A DNA stretch of 64,000 nucleotides. Source: Planctomycetota bacterium (GTDB lineage Bacteria; Planctomycetota; Phycisphaerae; Phycisphaerales; Phycisphaeraceae). Location of the stretch: assembly GCA_026386955.1 (NCBI GenBank), contig JAPLMQ010000302.1, positions 62,001-126,000 of the forward strand, written 5' to 3'. The stretch's first letter is position 1; every line of letters starts with the position of its first letter. This document shows, piece after piece, positions 8,310 through 16,661 of the stretch. The position numbers were made by a program, and so were the translations under genes. The notes beneath the pieces are model-generated. The model was given only the letters and a program-made list of their open reading frames with translations, was not told the origin of the DNA and searched no databases.

Positions 8310-9080
8310 ATGGACACGAACCCTTCCGGCGAATCCTCAACCCATCCGCCCTATTCGGGGTTGCCGACGCGATGGACGATCGTGTGGCGGTTGGTCGCGA
8401 CGGCGGCATTTGTCGCACTGGTGGCGTTGTTTCCAGTTATTGAGGGAATCGAGCGTCATGCACGCTGGGCCGCGGGATATCGCACGGCGGATTGGCAAAT
8501 TTGGGAACTCCGAGGAATCGCTTTGTACTTTGCTGGGTCGGTGTTCGCCCTCATTTCGCCTTTTCCGTTGGCCTTGTTCGCAATCGTCGCACTGAGGAAG
8601 CCATGGACGTGGACGTCGCTGGTTTCGGCGGCGCTGATGATTCTTGTTTCCATTATTGCGGTGCGGTATTGCTTCTATGGGGGATCGAGGAGCGAAGCAT
8701 TTGAGAGCGGCCGCAGGCAGGCGGAGGCCGAGGTAGGTGTCGATCAATTGGCGAAGGATTGCTTGGAGTTCTATGAGCGCACCCCGAATGACTGGATCTT
8801 TCGCGATCAGTTCGAGAAAAATCCGTCTCTCCCTGCGTCATTCCGGAGGCTTCGCCCCAATTACATCTCCGTTTACGATTCGTCGATGTACCTCGAATTT
8901 CATGGGGGACACGCCAGCTATGGCTACAAGATCGAGCCGGATCCCACGACACACGAGTGGTGCCTGTTGAGGTACTGGGAAAGTGGTGAAGATGAGAGGT
9001 TGCTCCAACTGCCGAGGTCGCCCAAGGCGCGGCCAGCGGCTGCAACGCAGCCTGCGACCGAGCCGGCGAATGGATCGTGA
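8310..9080 (+). CDS. Unknown membrane protein, compositionally distinct
   Basis: 256 residues, not recognised. Three hydrophobic segments (about residues 27-48, 72-97, 104-125) are followed by a soluble C-terminal half containing two Trp/Tyr-rich stretches (RPNYISVYDSSMYLEFHGGH, YKIEPDPTTHEWCLLRYW). GC is visibly lower than in every neighbour (mid-50s by eye), with codons such as TTG, CGT and GAT that neighbours avoid, so recent acquisition or weak selection is likely. The ATG at 8310 is preceded by TATTCT at 6 nt. It is convergent with the GH95 gene. Confidence 0.6.
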   Translation: MDTNPSGESSTHPPYSGLPTRWTIVWRLVATAAFVALVALFPVIEGIERHARWAAGYRTADWQIWELRGIALYFAGSVFALISPFPLALFAIVALRKPWTWTSLVSAALMILVSIIAVRYCFYGGSRSEAFESGRRQAEAEVGVDQLAKDCLEFYERTPNDWIFRDQFEKNPSLPASFRRLRPNYISVYDSSMYLEFHGGHASYGYKIEPDPTTHEWCLLRYWESGEDERLLQLPRSPKARPAAATQPATEPANGS

Positions 9081-9140
9081 TGCGCAGGGCCGCAGCCTTC
9101 GGGCAAACGACGCGCTTGTCGTGAGGACTGTGGCCACAAC

Positions 9141-9178
9141 CGGTGGGCTTCGCCGGGTACGGCTCAGCGCCACCCTAC
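9141..9178. repeat. Solo right arm of repeat family B
   Basis: CGGTGGGCTTCGCCGGGTAC and GGCTCAGCGCCACCCTAC match the right half of the family B copies at 18989-19118 and 48396-48545. No left arm is present upstream. It ends 3 bp before the stop codon of the minus-strand GH95 gene. Confidence 0.7.
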
Positions 9179-9181
9179 TAG

Positions 9182-11575
9182 TCATCCCAACACCAGCCGA
9201 TAGCTCTCCCCGCGGCGGGCCTTGAGGTGGACGACGCCTCCGTCGCCGCCGGTGAGGGCGTCGCGCCCCGAGCCGTCGAGGGCGGCGAGGATCTTCTGGT
9301 GGTGCGGCGGGCGGAGCCGGTGGCTGCCGTCGATCGCCGCGCGGAGCGAGGCCCGCGTGAGTCGGCCTTCCTCCCACGCCATGTCGACGGTCAGGCCGCC
9401 TCTCGCGCGGAGGCCGGTGACGCTGCCCTTCGCCCAAGCCTTGGGCAGGGCGGGGAGCAACTGCGCCTGTCCCGCGTGGCTTTGCAGGAGCATCTCGGCG
9501 ATGCCGGCCGTCGCGCCGAAGTTGCCGTCGATCTGGAACGGCGGGTGCATGTCGAACAGGTTGGGCGAGGTCGACTTCGCCAAGAGCGCGACGATGTTCT
9601 CGTGGGCCTTCTCGGCGTCGAGCAGGCGGGCCCAGAAGTTGATGATCCACGCCCGGCTCCAGCCGGTGTGCCCCCCGCCGTGGGCGAGGCGGCGCTCGAG
9701 GACCTTGCGGGCCGCGGCGGCGAGGTGCGGGTGCTCGTGCGGATGGATCTGGTCGCCGGGGTGGAGGGCGAAGAGGTGCGACATGTGCCGGTGGCCGGGC
9801 TCGGCCTCGTCGTAGTCCTCCGACCATTCCATGATCTGCCCGTGCTTGCCGATCTGGATCGGCGGGAGCTTGGCGCGGGCGTCGTCGAACTGCTGCACGA
9901 GCTGCGGGTCGAGCCCGAGGATGCCCGCGGCCTCGATCGCCTGCGTGAACAATCCGCGGATCATCTGCGAGTCGATGGACGAGCCCATGCAGAGCCAGCC
10001 GACCTGACCGTTGGGGAGGATGTAGCGGTTCTCGGGCGAGCTGGACGGGCCCGAGACGAGGCGCCCCTTCTCGTCCTCGACGAGGTAGTCGAGGAAGAAG
10101 AGCGAGGCCTCGCGGATGAGCGGGTAGGCCCTGCGGGCGAGGAAATCGCGGTCGAGGCTGAAGAGGTAATGCTCCCACGCGTGTTGGCAGAGCCAGGCCG
10201 CGCCCATCGGCCAGAGGCCCCAGCCGGCGCCGTCGGCGGGGGTGGTGAAGCCCCAGAGGTCGGTGAGGTGGTGGGCGACGAAGCCGCGGCAGTCGTAATG
10301 CGTCCGCGCGGTCTTGCGCCCGGGTTCGAGGAGGGTGTGGGTGAAGTCGACCAGCGGCTCATGCAGCTCGGCGAGGTTGCAGGGCTCGGCCGGCCAATAG
10401 TTCATCTGGATGTTGATGTTGAGGTGGAAGTCGGCGCTCCACGGGGGCGTGAAGCTGTCGTTCCAGATGCCTTGGAGGTTGGCGGGGAGCGTGCCGGGGC
10501 GGGAGGAGCCGATGAGGAGGTAGCGCCCGAAGTGGAAGAGCTGGGCCTCGAGGCCGACGTCGGGTTGGCCGGCTTTCACGCGCGCGAGGCGCTGGTCGGT
10601 GGGGAGGTCGTTGCGGGCGGCGGTGGAGTCGGAGCCAGAGGCGGAGCCGTTGAGGTCGAGGGTGACGCGGCGGAAGTAGCGTTGGTGGTCGGCGACGTGG
10701 TCGAGGCGGAGCTCGTCGATGGGGCGGAGGGCGGCGAGGGCGAGGTCGCGCCCGACCAGGCCGTGCGGGTCGCCGCCGCGGAAGTCGGTGTGGGCGGCGA
10801 GGACGATGGTGGCGGCGGAGGCGTGGGTGATGGTGAGGCGGTCGTCCTTCGCGGTGATCTGCCCGCCTTCGAGGGCGACGTGGGCGGCGGCGGCGAAGGT
10901 CAGGCCCTTGCCGGCGTCGACCCGGCCGCGGAATTCGCAGAGGCCCGAGTCGGCGGCGCGGGCGAGGTCGGCGGGGGTTTTCGCGGTGGAGTGGTCCGAG
11001 AGGCCATGGAGGACGGTGGCGGCGCTGCCGGTGAGGTCCTTGTCGCGCGTGAGGCGGGCGGAGAAGGAAAGGGAGCCGGGCTTGCTCGAGGCGAGGCGCA
11101 CGACGAGCACTTGGTCCGCGGCCGAGGCGAAGACCTCGCGCGTGAAGAGGACGTCGCCCACGCGGTAGGTCGTGCGGGCGATGGCGCGGTCGAGGTCGAG
11201 CTCGAGGCGGTAGTCGGCGGCGTCGCCCGCGTGGTCGAAGTCGAGGAAGAGGTCGCCGAGGGTTTCGTAGGGCTTGACGTTGAATGGCTTGCCGAGCAGG
11301 TGGGCCTCGGCGAGCTTCTCGGCCTCGACGGGGCGGCCGGTGAAGAGCAGCTTGCGGACCTCGGGGAGGTGCCTGAGGGCGTCGGGGTTGTTGGTGTCGC
11401 GCGGGCCGCCGGACCAGAGCGTCTCCTCGTTGAGCTGGATGCGCTCGGAGCGGACGTGGCCGAAGACCATCGCGCCGAGTCGGCCGTTGCCGAGAGGCAC
11501 GGCCTGGTCCCACTGCGGGGCGGGGCGGTTCCACCAGAGGAGCAGGTCGGGATGGGTGGGAGACGAAGTGGCCAT
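9182..11575 (-). CDS. GH95-family glycosidase (alpha-L-fucosidase type)
   Basis: 797 residues, close to the usual GH95 length. The N-terminal beta-sandwich begins with [20 protein letters not shown] and LGAMVFG, then [11 protein letters not shown], all hallmarks. The (alpha/alpha)6 catalytic domain carries [20 protein letters not shown], whose two Asn correspond to the pair that activates water in family members, and SSSPENRY, which contains the conserved acid Glu. The family removes alpha-1,2-linked fucose, or galactose in some members, by inversion. No clear signal peptide is seen, so it may act in the cytoplasm or periplasm. The ATG at 11575 has AAAGG about 7 nt upstream. It lies 41 bp after hldE on the same strand. 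Confidence 0.9.
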   Translation of the reverse strand: MATSSPTHPDLLLWWNRPAPQWDQAVPLGNGRLGAMVFGHVRSERIQLNEETLWSGGPRDTNNPDALRHLPEVRKLLFTGRPVEAEKLAEAHLLGKPFNVKPYETLGDLFLDFDHAGDAADYRLELDLDRAIARTTYRVGDVLFTREVFASAADQVLVVRLASSKPGSLSFSARLTRDKDLTGSAATVLHGLSDHSTAKTPADLARAADSGLCEFRGRVDAGKGLTFAAAAHVALEGGQITAKDDRLTITHASAATIVLAAHTDFRGGDPHGLVGRDLALAALRPIDELRLDHVADHQRYFRRVTLDLNGSASGSDSTAARNDLPTDQRLARVKAGQPDVGLEAQLFHFGRYLLIGSSRPGTLPANLQGIWNDSFTPPWSADFHLNINIQMNYWPAEPCNLAELHEPLVDFTHTLLEPGRKTARTHYDCRGFVAHHLTDLWGFTTPADGAGWGLWPMGAAWLCQHAWEHYLFSLDRDFLARRAYPLIREASLFFLDYLVEDEKGRLVSGPSSSPENRYILPNGQVGWLCMGSSIDSQMIRGLFTQAIEAAGILGLDPQLVQQFDDARAKLPPIQIGKHGQIMEWSEDYDEAEPGHRHMSHLFALHPGDQIHPHEHPHLAAAARKVLERRLAHGGGHTGWSRAWIINFWARLLDAEKAHENIVALLAKSTSPNLFDMHPPFQIDGNFGATAGIAEMLLQSHAGQAQLLPALPKAWAKGSVTGLRARGGLTVDMAWEEGRLTRASLRAAIDGSHRLRPPHHQKILAALDGSGRDALTGGDGGVVHLKARRGESYRLVLG

Positions 11576-11616
11576 GGCAAAGCCTTTCGGTGTGGACGGC
11601 CGGAGGCGTTCGCCAA

Positions 11617-13113
11617 TCAGCCGCCGCCGGAGATCTTGCGGATGATGTTCGTCGTGCTGCGCCCCGCGACGAGGTCGGCCAGCACGACCTTTCCGCCGTG
11701 CTTCTCGACCCAGTCGCCGCCGACGACCTTGTCGCGCGTGTAGTCGGAGCCCTTCACCAGCACGTCGGGGCGGACGGCGCGGATCAGCTTGATCGGCGTG
11801 TCCTCCGAGAAGACGCAGATGTAGTCGACGCTCTGCAGCTCGCCCAGCACCATCACGCGGTCGGCCTCATGGTTGACGGGCCGGCCCGCGCCCTTGAGCT
11901 TGCGGATCGAGGCGTCGGAGTTGAGCCCGACGACCAGCAGGTCGCCCTGCTGCCGGGCCTGGCGGAGGAAGCTGACGTGCCCGGCGTGGAGGATGTCGAA
12001 GCAGCCGTTGGTGAAGACGATCCGCCGCCCCTGCGAGCGGTAGGCGGCGATCTCGGTGACGAGCTGGTCGAGGTCGCGGCGCTTGCCCAGGTCGGCATGC
12101 TGCTTTTCGAGCAGGCTCACGAGGACCTCCTCGAGCGGGATCGACACGACGCCGAACCGCTCGACCTCCAGCCCGGCGGCGGTGTTGGCGAGGTCGACCG
12201 CGGTGGGCCAGTCGGCGCCGTTGGCCCGTGCGGCGGCGAGCATCGCCAGCACCATGTCGCCCGCGCCGGTCACGTCGTAGACCTGCCGGGCGACCGTCGG
12301 CACCATCACCGGCTTCCCGCCCCGCTCCTGCAGCAGCGCGCCCTGCTTGTCGAGCGTGAGCACCACGGACTCGAGCCCGAGTTCGTCGAGCAGCTTGCGG
12401 GCCATGGCCTGCAGCGAGGGCTCGTCGCCCTTGTTGGCGTTGATCCGCGTGGCGAGGCCGGCCTCGGTGCGGTTGGGCGTGATGCAGGTCGCGCCCTTGT
12501 ACTTGCCGTAGTCGGCGATGGCCGCGGGGTCGACCAGCACGGGGACCTTCATCCGCTTCGCCAGGGCGATCAGGGCCTGGCAGGTCTCCGGGCCCAGCAC
12601 GCCCTTGTTGTAGTCCTCGAGGCAGAGCACGTCGGCGCCCTTGAGCAGGCGGGCCGCCTGCTTGAGCAGGGCCGCGAGGGCGTCGGCGTCGAGGGCCCGG
12701 CGGACCTCGGTGTCGACGCGGAACATCTTCTGCGGGTGGCGGTGCTGGGCGAGGCCCACGAGGCTCTGCTTGACGGTGGTCGGGCGGTCGTCGAGCGCGA
12801 GGATGCCCGAGACGTCGCAGCGGTTCTGGCGGAGGATCTTTCGCAGGAGCGTGCCCGTCTCGTCCTGCCCGACGACGCCCAGGCAGGCGACCGAGCAGCG
12901 CAGGGCCCGCAGGGCGAGGCAGACGTTGGCGGCCCCGCCCGGCTTGTCCTCCTGGCGCTCGACGGCGAGGACGGGCACGGGCGCGTCGGGGCTGAGCCGC
13001 TCGGCGTTGCCGTAGACGTAGCGGTCGAGCATGAAGTCGCCCGCGACGACGATGCGGCGGGTCTTCCAGTGGTCGACGAAACGGATGAGGTCGGCGGTGG
13101 AGGGGACTGGCAT
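11617..13113 (-). CDS. hldE: Bifunctional heptose 7-phosphate kinase / heptose 1-phosphate adenylyltransferase
   Basis: 498 residues in two domains. Residues about 1-320 are a PfkB-type kinase ([20 protein letters not shown], and the anion-hole/base motif [11 protein letters not shown]). Residues about 345-498 are a cytidylyltransferase-fold domain with [20 protein letters not shown] and the VNHEADR and KGSDYTRD motifs. Together they phosphorylate D-glycero-beta-D-manno-heptose 7-phosphate and adenylate heptose 1-phosphate for LPS core. The ATG at 13113 has no Shine-Dalgarno sequence, but TATTCT lies 6 nt upstream. Neighbours lpxK and, on the other strand, gmhA fit LPS assembly. No GmhB phosphatase is in the window. 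Confidence 0.95.
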   Translation of the reverse strand: MPVPSTADLIRFVDHWKTRRIVVAGDFMLDRYVYGNAERLSPDAPVPVLAVERQEDKPGGAANVCLALRALRCSVACLGVVGQDETGTLLRKILRQNRCDVSGILALDDRPTTVKQSLVGLAQHRHPQKMFRVDTEVRRALDADALAALLKQAARLLKGADVLCLEDYNKGVLGPETCQALIALAKRMKVPVLVDPAAIADYGKYKGATCITPNRTEAGLATRINANKGDEPSLQAMARKLLDELGLESVVLTLDKQGALLQERGGKPVMVPTVARQVYDVTGAGDMVLAMLAAARANGADWPTAVDLANTAAGLEVERFGVVSIPLEEVLVSLLEKQHADLGKRRDLDQLVTEIAAYRSQGRRIVFTNGCFDILHAGHVSFLRQARQQGDLLVVGLNSDASIRKLKGAGRPVNHEADRVMVLGELQSVDYICVFSEDTPIKLIRAVRPDVLVKGSDYTRDKVVGGDWVEKHGGKVVLADLVAGRSTTNIIRKISGGG

Positions 13114-13125
13114 GGGGAAAGAATA
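13114..13125 (-). promoter_or_regulatory. Predicted leaderless promoter box of hldE
   Basis: TATTCT on the minus strand (13120-13125), 6 nt before the ATG, with no Shine-Dalgarno sequence. It implies hldE can be transcribed separately from lpxK. Confidence 0.45.
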
Positions 13126-13178
13126 CGCTTCCGCGGGCCGGCGTGAAAACGCGCGGGGCGGGCGGATCAGACGGAGGC

Positions 13179-14270
13179 TCAGGCCGGCGCGTCCTGAGGC
13201 GGCACGGGCTGCCGCGCCGCCAGCGTGCGGGCGAGCAGTTCCCCTGTCGCCTCCTCGCCGTCGAGGAAGAGCAGGCGCAGCACCGGGCGGAAGATCGGCA
13301 GGGCGGGGCGCTCGGGCAGCAGCGACTTCCACTTCACCCAATCCTTCTCGGTGGTGACGATCGCCGCCGCTCCGCTCGACTTCGCCTGTAGCAGCAGGGT
13401 CTCGACCTGCCCGCGCGTGTAGGCGTGGTGGTCGGGGAAGAGCTGCATGGCCGGGGGCGTCGCGGTGTGGTGGGCGAGCGTCGCGGCGAAACCGCGCGGG
13501 TTGCCGATCCCGCAGACGCCCACGACCGTCAGCCGCTGCAGCGCCCCCGCGGGGTGCGGCTCGTCCTTGTGGTCGCGGAATCCGATCCAGCGGTGGGCGA
13601 CGTGGGCCAGCGGCGGCTTGCCTGTGAGCGAGCGCACTTGTTCGTCGAGCCCGCGCAGATCGCGGGCGTCGACTTGGTCGGCCCGGGTGATGATCACCGC
13701 GCCGGCCCGGGCGAGGCTGGGGCGCGGCTCGCGCAGGAGCCCACGTGGAAGCATTCGCCCCGGGCCGAAGGGCTCGAGGGCATCGAGCAAGACAAGGTCG
13801 AGGTCGCGCCGGGCCTGGCGGTGCTGGAACCCGTCGTCGAGCAGGAAGACGTCGATGTCCGGGCGGCGCTCCAGGACGCGCTTGGCCGCCAGCACCCGTC
13901 GGGGGTCGACCTCCACCGGCACCCGCGGCCCGAGCTCCTCCGCCAGCAGCCGGGCTTCGTCGCTCCCCTCCGGCCCCGCCATGTGGCCGCGGAGCAGCAC
14001 CGCCGGGGCGGCGCCTTTGTCGAGCAGCCGGCGGGCGAGGTCGATGACCATCGGCGTCTTGCCCGTCCCGCCCGTGGTCAGGTTGCCGATGCTGATGGTC
14101 GTCCGCCCCAGGTCGTGGGAGCGCAGGACGTTGGAGCTATAGAGCTTGTTGCGCAGGACCACCACGCCGCGGTAGGCGGGCTCGGCGCAGGCCAAGAGCG
14201 TGCGCCAGGCCTCGGCCCGGAGCGAGCGATCCTCCCCGCGCAGGATGGCGGTCCATTCACCCGAACTCAT
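13179..14270 (-). CDS. lpxK: Tetraacyldisaccharide 4'-kinase
   Basis: 363 residues. It phosphorylates the 4' position of the lipid A precursor at the inner membrane. The P-loop is in SIGNLTTGGTGKTP (about residues 61-74). The signature DDGFQHRQARRDLDLVLLDA (about 141-160) carries the family Asp and His. Other markers are GRMLPRGLLREP and the late PDHHAY and TTEKDWVKW motifs. Length and order match LpxK. AAGGG precedes the ATG at a usable distance. It lies between the broken maf and hldE, and its presence implies a lipid A outer membrane. Confidence 0.95.
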   Translation of the reverse strand: MSSGEWTAILRGEDRSLRAEAWRTLLACAEPAYRGVVVLRNKLYSSNVLRSHDLGRTTISIGNLTTGGTGKTPMVIDLARRLLDKGAAPAVLLRGHMAGPEGSDEARLLAEELGPRVPVEVDPRRVLAAKRVLERRPDIDVFLLDDGFQHRQARRDLDLVLLDALEPFGPGRMLPRGLLREPRPSLARAGAVIITRADQVDARDLRGLDEQVRSLTGKPPLAHVAHRWIGFRDHKDEPHPAGALQRLTVVGVCGIGNPRGFAATLAHHTATPPAMQLFPDHHAYTRGQVETLLLQAKSSGAAAIVTTEKDWVKWKSLLPERPALPIFRPVLRLLFLDGEEATGELLARTLAARQPVPPQDAPA

Positions 14271-14344
14271 CGGCTTGCCCTTATCGACTCAACTTATCCT
14301 TCGGCGATCCGCGGCTTGTGGGCGGATAGTTCGGATGCCCGAGC

Positions 14345-14915
14345 TTACGGAACGGCGTTCGACGCATTGGCTGCATTTGCTTGGGGCGCAACGCCGCGCC
14401 GCGCGAGCGCCGCTCGCAAGGCGGTCATCGGCAGGCCGACGACGGTGGTCGGGTCGCCCTCGACCGTCATCGGCCAACCCGCGCGCTGGCGATCGAAGAG
14501 GTTGTACCCGCCCGCTTTCCCGCGCCATTGCCCGGAATCGAGGTATTCCTCGAGATCCCCGGCAGCGACGCGACGCATGTTCACGACCGCCGCGTCGGCG
14601 AACCGTTCGGGCTGAACGTCGTCCGCGCCCAGCAGCGCCACGCCCGTCACCACATCGTGCGACCGCTCCAGGAACGGCGACGATCACCGCACCGGGGTGC
14701 CGTTGAAAGATGCCCGCGTCGCGCAGGCTCGCGGCCTTGAGCGCCGCGAGCTCCGCCGCGGTGCGCCGGGCGTCGGGCACGCCCTCGGCGGGGTGCTCCG
14801 GCTCGGGCGGGTCGGCGAAGGGCGGGTCGGCCTGGATGAATGCGTAGCCCGCGTCGCGCAGCAGCCGGGCCCGCTGCGGCGAACGGCTGGCGAGAATGAG
14901 CAGGATCGGCGTCAC
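14345..14915 (-). pseudogene. maf: maf-like nucleotide pyrophosphatase, internally deleted and frameshifted
   Basis: The N-terminal half reads (GTG at 14915) TPILLILASRSPQRARLL and ends at HPGAVIVA near 14675. The family then continues with A-D-T and G-K-P segments that carry essential Asp and Lys. Here the next recognisable part, RSHDVVTGVALLG through LDSGQWRGKAGGYNLFD and VVGLPMTALR, follows immediately in a different minus-strand frame (14345 to about 14672). Roughly 27-29 codons are missing at the junction, so the active site is lost. Intact length would have been about 215 residues. An assembly error is the alternative. ATG at 14922-14924 is another possible start, but TACAAT lies 7 nt before the GTG. 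Confidence 0.8.
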
Positions 14916-14928
14916 GCGCGGCATTGTA
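14916..14928 (-). promoter_or_regulatory. Predicted leaderless promoter box of the maf remnant
   Basis: TACAAT on the minus strand (14923-14928) lies 7 nt before the GTG at 14915. The same spacing as at intact genes suggests the promoter is preserved although the gene is broken. Confidence 0.4.
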
Positions 14929-15277
14929 GCGGGGGCGCGGGTGGTGGACGGAACACCCGTTGGGCGACAGGGTTTTCATCCAAAACCCGCTTTTCAGTAT
15001 TGATATTCAAGGCGCGCGGGGCCGAGTCCCGATAAGCATGAACGCTGAACCACCTGTTTTTTGGCGGTTCAGCGTGCGGAGGCGTGTAAAATCGGGCGGA
15101 GCCCGATGCCGCCGCGGGCGGGAGGATGGACGTCATTCCGGGAGCGGGTCGCCGATCTCGAGCAGGTTCTGATACGGCAGCAGGGCGGATCGGAAACAAA
15201 AGAGACAAGGCTGTCCTGATTCCGATCGACATTTTCAACGAGCCACCTGTCGCTTTCAGGGACGAAAGGACGAGCCC
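14929..15277. other. Intergenic region upstream of the parA-like gene
   Basis: About 350 bp between divergent genes, less GC-rich than its surroundings in places. It holds a hairpin at about 15046-15073 (CTGAACCACC / GGCGGTTCAG, one mismatch) and a pair GATCGGAA ... TTCCGATC about 33 bp apart (near 15189-15228). TGTAAAAT near 15086 could be part of a promoter. I see no gene. Confidence 0.5.
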
Positions 15278-16591
15278 GTGCGAACGATCGCGGTCATCAA
15301 CCAAAAGGGCGGTTGCGGCAAGACCACCCTGGCCATCAATCTCGCGGCGGTGCTCGCGGCCATGGGCCGGCGCACGCTGCTGGTCGACATGGACCCGCAG
15401 TCCCACTGCGCCCTGGGATTGGCGGTGCCCGAGGCCCAGCTCGACCACTCCATCGGCGACATGCTCCGCGCCGGGATGGATGGCTCGCTCGCCTTCTCCG
15501 ACGTCGTGTGGCAGATCTCGCGCAGCCTCGACCTCGCGCCCAGCACGATGGCCCTCGCCGGCATCGAGCAGGAGCTCTCCACCGCGATCGACAAGGACCG
15601 CCGGCTCGCCCAGGTCCTCGCCCCCGTCGACGACCAATACGAATTCTGCATCGTCGACTGCCCGCCCTCCATCGGGCTGCTGACCTTCAACGCCCTCCGC
15701 GCCAGCCAGGAAGTCATCATCCCCGTCGAGACCGGCTACTTCTCGCTCCAGGGCGCCGTGCGCCAGGAGGCGACGATCGAGATGCTCGCCCGCCGGGCCG
15801 GGCACAACGTGCGCTTCATGGTCCTCGCGACGATGTACGACGTGCGCACCAAGCTCGCCCGCGAGATCCTCGCCGAGCTCAAGCGCCACTTCGCCGACAA
15901 GCTCCTGCCGGTGGTGATCAACTTCAACGCGAAGCTCAAGGAGGCGGCCAGCTTCGGCCAGCCGATCACGGAATACGACTCCTCGAGCCGGGGCATGCAG
16001 GACTTCGACAAGCTCGCGGCGTGGCTGCTCGCCAACCCGCCCGCGCCGGCGGTGGTCGAGCTGGCGGAGGGCGAGACGCCCGTCGTCGCCGCGGCCGCGC
16101 CTGCGATGAGCCGGGCGGCGGAGCTGGTCGAGCGTGCCCGCGCCCTCGCGGCCCGCACCGCGGCCCTCTCCACCAAGCTCTCGGGCGACAGCGACATCGT
16201 CCGCGAGCGCTTGGCCGACCCGCCGGCCCCCGCGCCGGGCGTCCTCCAGCCGCAGGCCGGGGCCGCCCCGGCGGCGAACCTCGCGGAGAAGCTCGCCCGC
16301 GTCTACGGCGCCCGCGCCACCTCGCAGGGATTGCTCTTCGTCCAGCCGGCGCCCACGGCCTCGTGCGTCTACGTCGCGGGCGACTTCAACGGCTGGTCCG
16401 ACACCGCCACCCCGCTCAAGCGCGACGAGCGCCTGGGCGTCTGGCAGACCTGCATCCCCGTGCCCCCGGGCCGGTACCGCTACCGCTTGGTGATCGACGG
16501 GCGCTGGACGCAGGACCCGTTCAACAAGTACGTCGAGGTGAACCCGTTCGGCGAGCTGAACAACGTCGTGGAGTTCGGGGACGAGGCGTGA
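15278..16591 (+). CDS. ParA/Soj-family ATPase fused to a C-terminal CBM48-like domain
   Basis: 437 residues. Residues 1-250 are a full ParA ATPase: deviant Walker A QKGGCGKTT with the signature Lys, Walker A' VDMDPQ and Walker B FCIVDCPP. A helical linker (about 265-345, Ala/Glu-rich) leads to residues about 348-437, which match the AMPK-beta/CBM48 glycogen-binding fold (YVAGDFNGWS, GRYRYRLVIDGRW, then NNVVEF). ParA ATPases position chromosomes, plasmids or protein complexes; the added domain would bind alpha-glucan or serve as a protein-binding sandwich. No parB partner is adjacent. The GTG at 15278 has GAAAGGA 7 nt upstream. The next gene is 70 bp downstream. Confidence 0.88.
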   Translation: MRTIAVINQKGGCGKTTLAINLAAVLAAMGRRTLLVDMDPQSHCALGLAVPEAQLDHSIGDMLRAGMDGSLAFSDVVWQISRSLDLAPSTMALAGIEQELSTAIDKDRRLAQVLAPVDDQYEFCIVDCPPSIGLLTFNALRASQEVIIPVETGYFSLQGAVRQEATIEMLARRAGHNVRFMVLATMYDVRTKLAREILAELKRHFADKLLPVVINFNAKLKEAASFGQPITEYDSSSRGMQDFDKLAAWLLANPPAPAVVELAEGETPVVAAAAPAMSRAAELVERARALAARTAALSTKLSGDSDIVRERLADPPAPAPGVLQPQAGAAPAANLAEKLARVYGARATSQGLLFVQPAPTASCVYVAGDFNGWSDTATPLKRDERLGVWQTCIPVPPGRYRYRLVIDGRWTQDPFNKYVEVNPFGELNNVVEFGDEA

Positions 16592-16661
16592 ACCCCGGGC
16601 GAACGTTGTCCTAAAACCAGGCGGGACTCCGGGCGACGCCGCGATTAGACTGAGATCGACC

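Noticed and set aside
14345-14924. Programmed frameshift as the explanation for the two-frame maf
   Set aside because: A frameshift alone would keep all codons; here the segment with the essential Asp and Lys is missing, so a deletion or assembly error is needed.
15278-16591. ParA-like gene as a chromosomal or plasmid partition locus with a nearby origin
   Set aside because: No parB, no parS-like repeated palindromes, and no DnaA boxes of the TTATNCACA type were found around it.
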